Shown here piece after piece: positions 13,501-25,700 of a stretch of DNA of 64,000 bases. Every line of letters starts with the position of its first letter. The first letter of the stretch is position 1. The stretch lies in assembly GCF_018691265.1 (NCBI RefSeq), contig NW_024881276.1, forward strand, positions 248,001-312,000, read 5' to 3'. Made by a program: the position numbers and the translations under genes. The stretch is from Tyto alba (taxonomy: Eukaryota; Chordata; Aves; Strigiformes; Tytonidae). The notes beneath the pieces were generated by a model, which did no database searches, was not told the DNA's origin, and saw nothing but the letters and a program-made list of their open reading frames with translations.

Positions 13501-15368
13501 CACAAGCACAAAAATAAATTAAGGATTTTCTGGAATTAAATGCTACTCTTACATCAAGGCATTTAATGTGTTTGCAACATTATCCTGTCCAAGCTTACAT
13601 TCAATTCGATAGCATATTAATTTTACTCCTGTGTTTGCATTTTAATTATAAAGCTGTTACAGTGTTCAAATTACAAAATGTCCAGTACCTAATTGTTAAT
13701 AAACTCATCATTATCCTTGGGAGATACATAGATGAAGTATCATAGAATCATTATGATGATTTCAGGAATAATTGTTTCACTAAAACATACTAAGAGGATT
13801 AACACTTAATCCAAACCATGTAAACCAACCCTTAAAATCAGCTGCCTACCATACTTCTATAATTCTTGGAAACTTTGCATATGGGTCGTTTCCTTCTTCC
13901 AGTGGTATTTCCCATATAGCTGGGAGGATAAGATAGGAAGTGATCATGTGGGTCCTCAAGTCCAGACCTCCATACATCAAAAGGTCTGGACTCTGCAGTA
14001 CAAACACTTGCCAAGTTTTTATCGTCACCAAGGCTAGGTGGAATATAATAGCCTGAAGCACTGTAATAAAAGGCAAAAATCTGCAGTGGTAGTATGCCTC
14101 AGACTGGGGCATTGCTAGCGTGCTAGTCACTGCAGAATAAATAGTAGGAAAGGCTCCTAGTTATTTTTAGCTTTAGCGCATGATTTTTCATAACTTTTGG
14201 GAGGGCAGGGCAGGTGGTCTTTTAAATACCTGAGGGTCAAATTTTCAAGTACGTCTCTTTAATCCAAACTCAGACATCTTAGTACAAGTACTTTGTAGAT
14301 GCTGAGCACCTGCAGCCCCTGGTGAAATCAGGAGCTGTTGTCAGTGATCCCAGGTCTCGCAGGAAGTCAGGTCAGTCTGAAAAGTCTGCATCAGGAGAAA
14401 CCTTCACTTTTCTGCTCATTTCAGGAGGACTGAAGCTTATGTCTTGTTCATGTGCTGCCCCTAAAATGAGTTGTGTTGCTGAACCAGAGTTTATTGAGGT
14501 GCCCCATAAATGTTAATTTAGGCAGAGCCCAAGGAGAAATTTTTAGCCATGATATTCAGGAGTCTTAACTGGCTGCCTGTTTTGAACATAGTGTGGTACG
14601 TATAGACCTACTTCTAAAGCACCAGCATGAACAATTTGCACTTCTGCTGTTTGAATAATGAATCAATAAGTAGGTGTCTTAAAATTCAGGCCAAATTTGT
14701 CTGAAGGAGGCAACATACACAAATATCAGCTTTTAACGAGATGGTTGCTTTCAGCTCAAGGCATAGAAATGCCAATTTGGGTCAGAAAAAGAGCTTGAAA
14801 TTGCAGACTAAGGGAATGTTTTGTGTACTTTTAAGGTATTTTTTGCAGATCTTTTGCATGTGTATGGCAAGCTGATAGAGATATGAAAGTGATAAAACAA
14901 CAAGAAAAGGAAAAAAAGAGAAAATGTTCTTATATTGAACCATTTTCTTGATCTGGATAGTGTGTTTATCCTTTTAAAAAGCCTTTAAATTTTATCAGGA
15001 AAATCATGCCTCAGCACAAAAAATTTTACCGATGTAGCATGCTTGAGTGACCCAACAAATCAGAAAGTCTACATGAACATATTCAACAGTTTGTGAATAT
15101 AAGATAATATACTGAATGCTAGGAATCTGAGGTGCTGTGCAGCTCTGGAAGAGGCGTGTGTAGCAGACATCCCAGCAGCATCTCAGATTCACACTGGGAT
15201 TTCCCACATCAGGTTAAGCAAGGGCCCTATCTGTATCTCGCTGTATATCGTGTGATTTTAAGGTCTCAGGAGCTTTCAGGAAATCTTGAGTATTTTACTC
15301 ATCATTTCACATAGCTTTTTGTAATCTCAAAAGAAGCTTCTGGTTTTTGCATCTCTCATATTTTAAAA

Positions 15369-15389
15369 GCAGTCAGACTTTCTGACTGC
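15369..15389. repeat. Short perfect hairpin
   Basis: GCAGTCAGA and TCTGACTGC form a 9-bp stem with a three-base loop. It is intronic or intergenic, without flanking T-runs. Confidence 0.8.
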
Positions 15390-15416
15390 CACAGTGAATT
15401 TTTAAGTTGCTGTACT

Positions 15417-15438
15417 GGGAATTCCCAAATTGGGAATT
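15417..15438. repeat. Palindrome containing an NF-kappaB-type site
   Basis: GGGAATTCCC (15417-15426) is self-complementary and fits the kappaB consensus. It overlaps a larger mirror, AATTCCCAA-A-TTGGGAATT (15420-15438). Confidence 0.65.
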
Positions 15439-15559
15439 TCTTAAAGGTACCTTTTTTTTTATGTGAAATTAAAATATAGATCCATTATCAAGATTTTTTT
15501 AGAGGAGCTTTATTACTTGATACTTTTGAATGTTATATATATCTCTAAGGAAATGGAAA

Positions 15560-16145
15560 ATATGATCTAGACTTCAGGCCTGTTAATTTGACCTTAATAA
15601 CCTTAGAAATTTTTTTCAAGGAATGAATAATTAACGACATGGGAGTTGAGTGGAAGGAGGATGAAACATGATCTATTTTGCTGAGATAGGTCATGTCAGA
15701 CTGACCTAGTATCTTTTTTTGATAAGAAAGTAGGTTTTTTAGCAAACAAAAAAATGTGCTAGATCTGGTTGCTCTGGATTCTACTGAACCATTTAACACA
15801 GTGCTGCATCAAAATTACTGTTCAAGTTGGAGGAAGGTTAGGTTAGTGTAAGAACTGTAGACTCAGGCAAAGAATTGGCACAAAAGAGGACAACAGGAGG
15901 TACGTATGTAAGATTAATTATTCTTTGGGAGTTGGCTTGTTTAGTTTTCTTGAGGCTTTTTTTTCTTCCTTTGGTTGAATATGTTGTCATGTTGTATTGA
16001 AAGCAGGCTATTGAAACTTGATGATGGGAGGGGGAGATTAATTTCCAGTACAGAATCTTAGATGGAATGACTATACAACTAATTGTACAATTAGGTAATA
16101 CTAAAGGGATGGAATTCAACGCAGCGAAGTGTCAGGCCACACACT
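15560..16145 (+). mobile_element. Old CR1-like LINE interior with reverse-transcriptase remnants
   Basis: Blocks resembling the CR1 ORF2 region occur in order: gtcatgtcagactgacctag (15692-15711), a segment at 15777-15812 translating to DSTEPFNTVLH, comparable to the D-F-S-K-A-F-D-T-V-S-H type motif of CR1 reverse transcriptases, and ggaattcaacgcagcgaagt (near 16112) like the family's asparagine-containing AARCH-type block. All frames are interrupted, so it is dead. Confidence 0.5.
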
Positions 16146-18505
16146 GGCAGGGATTCGCTTACTGAGTTTAACCTTGGTATCAAAATTAGCAGCCTAAGCT
16201 CTTACATAATCAGTGGAAAGAGGCAGATTTTTAATTAGGCACCCAACTCCTGCCTTTTTCTCTTGACTGTTAACAGAGCCTAGGCACCTGACTGGCATCT
16301 GTGCTGAATGCTTGAGATTGGATGGTGCTACAGCCTCAGTTTAGGAAGTAATGCAACAACTTTTCCTATGAACAGGAAGTTCAGCAATGGAAGACTTTGA
16401 AGGAGAAAAGCTTGTGTTGAGGGTAAGTGGGTTCAAGTTTGTCTCTAGTCTGTCAATTTGACACCATCATGAAAGTGATGGATGGGAACCAGGGAAGTGT
16501 CAGGAGAGGTATTGCCAGTTGAGGGAGGGCAACTCAGCTGGGTGGATCTGGGCTGGGACCTGATCAGGAATAAGCGTGCAACACTTCTTGCAATATCCAA
16601 GAAACTTCAGCTCAGTATGTAACAGATGCAGAAAAAAGGTGCAGGAGGGATGATGAAAGGAATGATGTTACAAGAGGAGTCTAAAACAGCTGTGTTGGAT
16701 ATGTCAGGAAGACGAGCAAAATGGGAAATATAATTGCTGCGGCTATGCTGCTGGAGTCATGGGGAGCTTGGGAATGTGGCTGACACCAGCTGGGTGATAG
16801 CTGAGAAGCAGGATGTCTCTAGTCCATGAGAGGACTAACGAAGGTCTATGTGTAACAGTGTGGTATTGTAGGAAGGTTACGATACAGAAACAGATATGTC
16901 CAGACTTATGATTTAGAGGTGATGTGAACTGAATATATGGCGCATTTTAGTGACTGGAGTTTGTGTGTGTGTACCTAGCATATGAGTAAAATATTTAACC
17001 AACACAGGAATGCATAGTAATAATCCCATAATATATGACAGCAGTCAGTAGGAGAATGCTTGATGTGTGCTTAAGGAAGAGCTTAAAGATCAATGAAGGG
17101 CAGTGATTGCTTGGATTCTTTGGATTTAGGCTGTTTGGCAGCTTGTGCTTTTTGATCGCTCCCATAGTGTGAACACTTGCTGTCTACTGTATTGTCCTTT
17201 CACTGTGCAGGGAAAGCTGGGTGACAAATCAGGCATCAAGTGAATTTGTAGGGCTGGACAAAGGTGTGTTAGGTTTAGCTTATGACAAAGATATGTTCAG
17301 AAGCAGACTGCTGAGCAGCAAACTCGGCTAGTGAGAGAAAACCTTGCTCTGAAGTGAAAATTGTGGTTGAAGATCCCTGATGTGCCTGTAGTGACAAATG
17401 ATGGGTGCAGTACTTGCAGTCAGTGGCAGCCCTTGCCCCAGATATCTCCTTAGTTTGACAAATGCTTAAACTTGTAACTGTATGTTGGTGAAGAACTACC
17501 CTTTGCCTAGATGCTGCTTTGTCCCAACACGAGCTTTGAAAAGGAGCTGAATTCTGTGAGCAAGGGTGAGTAATGTGCTTTCTATTTCGTTGCAAATCCT
17601 GAGTTGCAGTAAGTGGGTAAGTGGCTTTATCAGCCATTAAGACATTGATCAGGTAATTCTTTAGCAGAATTATCTGTAAAATAACAGGAGGAAAACACCA
17701 CAGCAAGAAACCTTTTTAATGTTCTTCTGGCTATGCTATGTTTAGTTCTCTGGTTATCTGTTTATTCAGAAGTGTTTAGCCTGTGTTTCTGAGGTTTTTA
17801 AGTGCCTAGAAGAATATCAGGAGAGAACAGTATGGCTTATCTTTTTTTTCTCCCCCCCCCCCTCCGCTTCCTAATTAACCATTACATAGTGGTACTAAGT
17901 AGTTATTGTTCTGTGGTAAAAACAATTGTGTGATGATCTCACAGTCCTTGGAAAATTGCCACTGTAAAGAAAAAAACACTGTTTATGGACTGAATTGTCA
18001 CTAGTTTGGAAGGGGACTGTTCTGTTGGAAACAGTGCTTTGAATGACAGTCTGAGAGGATGGTTGGCAAGGAGGGTGGACTGAGAAGATAAGAATGAAAA
18101 TGTGTGAGTGCTTTTTCAGGTTTATTGTTTATTAGAGTTATGGTCAACTCCTTTAGATTTAGAATCTGTCCTAGTTTATGTTTGACCTTTTTTTAATATA
18201 TTATGGGTTTTATTTAGCACCAGGTTGTGTTTTTCTGGCTGGTAAAGTGGGTTTTAATTTGAAAATCACTCTAAGCTTCTTCCTGAGAGACATCTCAGTC
18301 CTGCATGGCTGTCACTTATAAGGGTGCTCAGAAAAACTGGAAGAACATCACTTGAGGAGGTTTCTAGAGGAGAAAAGATCATCAGGTCTGAGGGACTTCT
18401 ACATCTAAGCTTCAGGAAAAAGGCATCTCACACTCCTATTGAGGAAGAAAAAGAAGTAAAGAAATTTCTAGCAAACATTTTCTTCCCATCACAATTCTTT
18501 TTTTT

Positions 18506-18545
18506 GGGGGGGAGGGGGGTGGGAGGAGGCGGAAGGTCGCGGGGG
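18506..18545 (+). other. G-rich tract with G-quadruplex potential
   Basis: Runs G7, G6 and G3 separated by single bases are followed within 20 bp by a G5 run. The motif meets the usual four-run pattern. Whether it folds is unknown. Confidence 0.6.
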
Positions 18546-19239
18546 TAATGGATGAAATAGGTGCAAATGAAGAGACAAACAAGAGTAGTGTCAGGTTCGG
18601 AATACTTCCCTGCTCTGCCTAAGAACTGTTGTAGATCATTATTAAATTTGAAATGTTAGAATGCAAATTTCATCCTGTTTCATGCTCTCTTAAGATAGCT
18701 GTTTAAAAGTCAGAAAGAATTACCTTTTGACTATTTCTATCCCTCTCTAGGCATTTCTAGCTAGTTGCCTATTTTGCTTAACTTCAGTACAGTTCAGTGA
18801 AGTGAATCCCATTCAAAGAGTATACACCTTGCTTAACCTTTTCATAATGTGCTGTTTAATTAAGGTAAACACTGTCCTCGTGGTCTGTTCACACAGATTC
18901 TTAAACAGTAATAAATAAAGAAATATTTTTGTACAATTAAATAGGGTCTGTGTGAACTGTATCTCTGCCAAAACGTATGCAGTACAAGAGAGAAGGTTGT
19001 TCCAACTTATTTAGATCTTTCTGTCATGATACTTTTAATAGTATGTTTTCTGCTTGGATAGATTCTATGTTATAAAAATCAAAAATAAAAAATGCTAAGG
19101 TATTTGGGAGGTTTGTAGGCAAGCATGACAGAGAGTATTAATTTCTTCTTCAAATGTGTTTATGCTAATTTTGCTTTGAAACAAAAATGTATCCATTTGG
19201 GAATATTTGTGTTCAAGATTGTTCTGCAATTTCCATATT

Positions 19240-19304
19240 AAAAAAAAAAAAAAAAAAAAAGAACAACAAAAAAAAAAAAAACCCAAAAAAAAAAAAAAAA
19301 CAAC
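19240..19304. repeat. Interrupted poly(A) tract
   Basis: Three A-runs of 13 to about 21 bases separated by gaacaac and ccc. No retroposon body precedes it in an obvious way, so it may be simple expansion. Confidence 0.9.
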
Positions 19305-19699
19305 ATCTTAGTGCAGCCCCTGCTAGACTTTAACCCCAGAAATGCCTAGAACACAAAGATGAGGTAGTCTGAAAGATGTATTCTGGCTCAGGCCCTTGTG
19401 AGAGCTTACTTTCCTTGAAAGCATTTTAAAAATAGGCTGTCTGAAATTGTACTTTATTGTTGACTTTTTGCCCATGTTAACATGAATAAAAAAGGAAAAA
19501 GAATAAAAAAGTGATGGTCAGCTGTTAACACTGAGCTATTTTTAGTGGGGCATTTGAATATTGATCTGGTGTTTCTGAAAGGAGGCATTTTCAATGTGGT
19601 TGTGCATGTTCACGTTGGCAACTTTCCTTTAGGCAAATCTGCTGTGATTTGTGATTAGGTGATTTTTGGAGCTGTCCCAGGCAGCTGTCAAATATTTTC

Positions 19700-21109
19700 T
19701 GTAGTGGGTTGACCCTGGCTGGACCCCAGGTGCCGACCACAGCCGCTCTGTCCTCCCCTCCTCAACTGGACAGGACGAGAGGAAATAAAATAAAAGGCTA
19801 GTATGTCAAGGTAAGGACAGGGAAGATCACTCACCAATTTCCGTCATGGGCAAAGCAGAATTGATTTGGAGAAATCAGTTTAATTTATTACCAATCAAAT
19901 CAGAGTAGTATAATCAGAAATAAAAAATAAATCTTAAAACACCTTCCATCCACCCCTCCCTTCTTCCCAGGCTCAACTTCACTCTGGATTTCTCTCCCTC
20001 CTCCCCCCGAGTGGCCCAGGGGCACAGGGAATGGGGGTTGTGGTCAGTTCGTCACACACTGTCTCTGCTGCTCCTTCCTCCTCACACTCTTCCCCTGCCC
20101 CAGCGTGGAGTCCCTCCCGCAGGAGACAGCTCCCCACCCATCTCCCCAACGCGGGTCCTTCCCACGGGCTGCAGCTCTTCACAAACTGCCCCAGCGTGGA
20201 GTCCCTCCCGCAGGAGACAGCTCCCCACCCATCTCCCCAACGCGGGTCCTTCCCACGGGCTGCAGCTCTTCACAAACTGCCCCAGCGTGGAGTCCCTCCC
20301 GCAGGAGACAGCTCCCCACCCATCTCCCCAACGCGGGTCCTTCCCACGGGCTGCAGCTCTTCACAAACTGCCCCAGCGTGGAGTCCCTCCCGCAGGAGAC
20401 AGCTCCCCACCCATCTCCCCAACGCGGGTCCTTCCCACGGGCTGCAGCTCTTCACAAACTGCCCCAGCGTGGCTCCCTTCCACTATGGGGCACAGCCCTT
20501 CAGGAACAGACCGCTCCAGTGCGGGTGCCCCATGGGGTCACCAGTCCTGCCCTCAAACCGGCTCCAGCGCCGGCTCCTCTCTCCATGGGTCTCTCCAGGT
20601 CCTGCCAGGAGCCTGCTCCAGCATGGGCTCCCCACGGGGTCCCCGCCTCCTTCGGGCACCCCCCTGCTCCAGCCCGGGCTCCTCCCCGGGCTGCAGGTGG
20701 GGATCTGCTCCACCAGGGACCCCCTGGGCTGCGGGGGGGACACTCTGCCTCGCCGTGGGCTGCCCCAGGGGCTGCAGCAGGATCTCTGCTCCGGTGCCTG
20801 GAGCACCTCCTGCCCTCCTTCTTCACCGACCTTGGTGGCTGCAGAGCTGTTTCTCTCCCATATTCTCACTCCTTTCTCACGACCGCAGTTGTGCAGCTTT
20901 GGGGTGGTTTTCTCCCCCTTCTTAAATATGTTATCCCAGAGGCGCTGCCACCATCGCTGAGGGGCTCGGCCTCGGCCTGTGGTGGGTCTGACCTGGAGCC
21001 CGCCGGCGTTTGCTCTGTCGGACATGGGGGAAGCTTCCAGCAGCTTCTCACAGAAGGCACCCCTGTAGCTCCCCCCGCTACCAACACCTTGCCACGCAAA
21101 CCCAATACA
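19700..21109 (-). mobile_element. Solo LTR of an avian endogenous retrovirus-like element, antisense to INPP4A
   Basis: The element begins TGTAGTGGGTT and ends AACCCAATACA, an inverted terminal pair with one mismatch, and has the TG...CA ends of LTRs. Read on the minus strand it has a TATTTAAG box (plus-strand 20920-20926), a long GC-rich part, and an AATAAA signal (plus-strand 19884-19889) followed by a short tail. This order supports minus orientation. I recognise the poly(A)-to-end part as a type common in bird genomes. No gag, pol or env sequence flanks it, so it is a solo LTR. No clear target-site duplication was found, so the exact ends are uncertain. Confidence 0.75.
20101..20464. repeat. 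Minisatellite of four 91-bp units inside the LTR
   Basis: The unit starting cagcgtggagtccctcccgc begins at 20101, 20192, 20283 and 20374, exactly 91 bp apart. By eye the four copies are identical. A fifth start at 20465 diverges after cagcgtgg. Looser related GC-rich repeats continue to about 20800. Identity of the copies points to recent expansion or homogenisation, or to assembly collapse or expansion. Confidence 0.92.
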
Positions 21110-22722
21110 ATCTAAAACACTGAAAGTGAAGGGCTATAGAAAAATGGTTGTGTGGGGAGAAACTCCAGCTGTGTAATCCTACAGCTTTGGTGTAGTGTCC
21201 TGGAAACTGTTTGGGCAATGGGGTTTCCATCACTTTGGGTGGGAGCTTCATTCCATAAACTTGGAGATCTCCACCTTGAGGTATTGCAGAGGGGGTTTTG
21301 TTATTCAGCTGGCACTCTCATTTTTGTTAATTCCATCCCATAAGGGAGCCAGGCTCCATTTAATAAACATGCCTGCTTATACAGACAGGTACCTCAGTCC
21401 TCGATGAGGAATGTTGGCACTAAATGAACAATGCCTGACTTGAGAAGCTAAACCTGTTTGAACCAAAGCACCAGCTGTGATTTTTATGGGTGGTGGGAAG
21501 AAAAGCAGCTAATGTGAGCTACCTTTTGTTGATTTTCCTTTTTTAAAGTCCATCGTTATGCTTTAAGGCATGGGGTAAAGATCTTCTCTTCAGTCTATAG
21601 AGTGGGGAAACTTTTTCTCTAGCTGAACCGCCACAGAAACTAAAGGAAAACACTCCTGAAATATTTGACACACCTTTATTCCTTAAGTAACTGGGATTCC
21701 CTGCATGCTGTTTCTTTTAATGCATGAACCCAGGTTAATACAGGAGCTCTATGATTTTACTATGAAGAAAATGAATAACCCTTAGGAAAAGAAAAATTAA
21801 CACCTTACAGAAATAAAGTAACAGCGTTGGGAAAGATGTGTGGTAAAAACCAAGTTGAAAGTGTGTCAAATTAGTGATTGGAATATGGTAATAATCTGTT
21901 GGTAATGGGACTAGAGAAAAGGTGATAAACAATCAGACTCCGTTCTGTTTGGCTCAATACCATATTCTGCAGCAACAGCCAGTTTTTACTGTAATCCTCC
22001 TTCTATCCACTGTTACTGGGAGAGGAGTTTCTTGCTTTCTAATCACATGTGTGTATATATAAAAATAGCTTAGCTTGGTTGACTAGAATGTTTTTGTGAT
22101 GTTTTTTGAACATCTTAGCAGAAGAGCGATGAGTATTTTCACATGCCAGTCTATTAAGGTTTAAGCTTGGCATAGAATTGCTGTTATTTATCAATATAAG
22201 TGATTCTTATGTTTTCACTGTTAGTGAAAAAGAAAATGTTATCACCACTTTTGTTTGTTACTGTCTTATAGTTCATATGCTGTATAAAGAGGAACAAAGT
22301 AAACCCAGAAAACAGAGTTTTGGGGGATTTTTTAATCTCTTGAACAATAAGGTAGGGAATAATACAAAATGTTATAGATTAACTGATGCACTTTCAAACA
22401 GATGAGTTCTTTGCTAGCTCAAGGGTGAGTTCTTTAACAGTATACTTAAATGGCTGTTGAAGAGAAATTCTGAAAAAAAGTATTTTGTAAACATTTCAGG
22501 CATATGTAGCACTTAGTAATAGCTTGAAAAGGTAGCATTTATTTTATGCATTAGAAACTTTAATATTTTCTGGTTTATTTCTGTGATATTTCTCTATGAA
22601 TCAGCTTTGAAATCCATGTACTATAGCAGGAAAAAAAGCCTTTTCTATTTTGGGTTCATAAGTGTGACAAATCAGCTTTGTTTTGTATGGTGCCTGTTGG
22701 TGCATTTTATCCCCAGACAAAC

Positions 22723-22747
22723 AATGGGTTATATGTGTTAACCCATT
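22723..22747. repeat. Short perfect inverted repeat
   Basis: AATGGGTTA and TAACCCATT form a 9-bp stem with a seven-base loop. Confidence 0.8.
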
Positions 22748-25700
22748 TTTTTTGATGGGCTAAGTAATGGTTATAAAATCAAATAACCCTATCACATAAG
22801 TCTTTTATTTCTTTGAGAAGGAAAGTTGGGAGAGCAATGCTTGCAGATAGTATTTAATACAGAAAGAGATAAAATGGAAAGAAGAAGCTCTTGAAGGCAC
22901 AGCCGGGAGCAAGTGATTTGTGGAGCAGTGGTTATGGATCCCCACGGACAAAACAGATGCCCAGCATTGGGTATGAGTGGTCTCAAGTGACTGTATCTTA
23001 CCATATATGTTTGTTGATATTTATGAACAAGTGTTGAGCTTTCTGGAGTAATGCACTTGTTGGTACTCAAGACTGTCTGTAATTGAAGGCTTGGATATCT
23101 TGCTATGCAGTGAAGGGAAGAGGCAAGCACAGACAAAAAAATCTCCTCATGATTTTTCTTCAAGTCTTAAAGTAAAACCACCTTGTAATTTCCCAGTGCA
23201 GCTCCAGTCATCTGTCGCTGCTCTTCTGGGTCTCGTTTAAACACTGTCCTTTTTCCCCTTCCCCAGGAGCACCACTCAGTACCAATAAATATTTGGCATC
23301 TGCTACAAAACAGCTTTCATTAGACTAGACAAAATCAGTATGCTAAATAGGAACCTCACAGAATAGAAACGATCCCTTCTATGTCCAGCTGCATCTATCA
23401 CTACAGAGACAGCACTGGCATATTGTAACTTAATGTTTGGATTTGAAATCATATAACACAAAAAGAGTAAGATATCTTCTGTCCTGAGGTCAGTTTCCAT
23501 ATTAGTAATCAAAAAAGGAAAATCTGAACATGAGAGCTGAAAAGATGACGGTTGTCAAGGTGTCTGAAAAACAGAACACAGCACACGGTCACCGCTTTGT
23601 CAGAACTGAGGAGAAATTCATAGTATATTTTTCACTATCGACTCCTGCAGTCTGGTTTACAGTCTTGGCAGATTAGAGTCTTTTTATAATACAACAGATC
23701 ACATTAGGAAAATCCATTTGGATAAGTGTTTGCAAACTCTGTCCTCACTTATGCAGGAGTGACCTGGGGGGTGTCACTGGAGAGGAAAATAAAATATGTT
23801 TTAACACTAGTTATTTGGATGCCACTGTTGTCCGCTCCCAGGCAATGTAATTTTATTGACAGTTGTAAAAGGCAGATATAGCTGCAGTTTCATGATGTTT
23901 GCTTTTATGACAGTTTAACTGCAAGCAAAACTGTCCATTTGTATAGTGGTCATATTTTAGAAACAGAAATGTTAATAGATATGTTAACTTTTGCATCTTC
24001 TACCTGACTGTACAGTCAAACTTCTGTACCTTCTCACCCCCTCTGGATCTTTGAAAACACTCATCCATTTGCAAGGTTGGAGTTTACAGTACCAATCATT
24101 TAAGTTAGCTAAAGTACTTGTGGGGCTCAGGTCATATTAAAACTTGTCATACAGCAGAAGTGTAGAGAGCAGTGTTTTTGTGGCTTTCACAATCTTTATT
24201 GTGAACTGAAGCTGCATACATGACATTGTCTAGCACTTGGATAATTTCATAGCCAAAAGAAGGATGCGATTTGGTAGTTTGTTGTGTGTGGAGTTCTCCT
24301 TAAAATCTGGGTCTGTATTACCACAGAGCCATCCCTCGGATACTTAGCCGCAGAGCTGCTCAGAATGAAGGAGTTAACAGAGTGCTTGTTGCATGCGCAC
24401 TGATGCCACTCTTTCTGCATGATCCTTTAGTAGCCTGAATTTTCATAGGGATTTGACACTGTTGTTGCTTCATTATTAGAAGATTCACAGGGCTTGGGTT
24501 GAATGCTAGTCTCCTGCATTTCAGCCAGTGGTCCCTGGCTTCATTCCCCATAGGTAATGCCAGACTCTCATTTTTCTTTAACTCACTTTTATTTGGGCTA
24601 TCAAATTGCTTGTTTGTTGTCTGGATTTTTTTGTAAGTGTATACCTCATAAAGAACAATTTGCCATGTAGGGTTTCAGTTACAGTTTGTTTTTATTTTCT
24701 ATGTTGAAAAAGATTACTTTATTGGTTTTTTTTTTTTTCCTTCTTAATTGGATAAAGAAGTTATTATTAGACTTTCCCTTTTCAGAACTGGAAAGTGCCC
24801 CGAAAGGCTTTAGCTCACACTTCCCGAATACAAATTTACTTCTAAATTGAGACCAAACATGGAAAAATTTAGAATGTTAGGTGAATAATTTGTATAGTTT
24901 TGAGCAGATGGAAACAACGTAAAATGAAAAAAAAAAAAATCAGTCTCGATAATCATAGCTGTTTGGTTCTTATAATGCTTAGGTTGGTGGTTTTAAATTG
25001 TCCATGAGCTATGCAAATAAGTTGGTGGGAAGTGACTGAGGAAAGCAAGCCTACGATCAGTAGCTTTAAATTAGCTTGTACCAAAGGGTTCTTCCATTGG
25101 AAAATTTTCAGGGAGTTTTCAAATCAGAAAAGATTGAAAGCTATTGATATAAGAGTTTAATAATGTCCCGTTTCATTTTGTCATAGCTCTAGCTTGTTTC
25201 ACTTCAAACAGTTAAAAGGTTTAGTTTTCTTACATTTACTGTTTTAAAGTAATTATTTGACAAAGATGCATTACACTGATGTCTGTGATTTACAGTGGTG
25301 TCAGTGTGAGCAGGCGGTCATTTTATGTTTTCAGTTGAAGCAAATTGTGTTTGGAGCATAGATACTATCTCAGTGATCACAAACTGTCCTGACAATGTTA
25401 TGTCTAGCTCTCATTCTTGCATCTTTAGTCTAGAAAAACTCTCTAAATGAAGCTGTAGAAATGAGATCTGCATGACCTTAGAAAGCTGGAAACAGTAAAA
25501 CTCGTGCTCCCAAGTGTTCAAAAATTTATCTCCTAAACCACTGTATGACAACATTTGCTGGGAGAAGTAAACAGTGAAGAATGGCATTAAATTCCAAATC
25601 TGTGCTGTTGCAGTCAGAATAATTTCTATGTGCAAAGATGAAACAAACCTTACATCTAAATGCAATAAGTTGTCGTTCTTATAATTAAAGTAATTACAGT

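Noticed and set aside
13741..13830. Possible minus-strand CR1 end at catagaatcat
   Set aside because: Only the first 11 bases resemble the CR1 tail; the ggttggaa-type block that should follow is not present.
20483..21025. Minus-strand ORF of 180 codons in the LTR
   Set aside because: It is Gly/Arg/Pro-rich and shadowed by GC bias, with no similarity to retroviral proteins that I recognise; not a supported gene.
20011..21115. Three overlapping plus-strand ORFs of 304-336 codons
   Set aside because: They lie within the LTR, repeat the same peptides in rotated frames because of the 91-bp unit, and have no recognisable domain. They are a composition effect, not genes.
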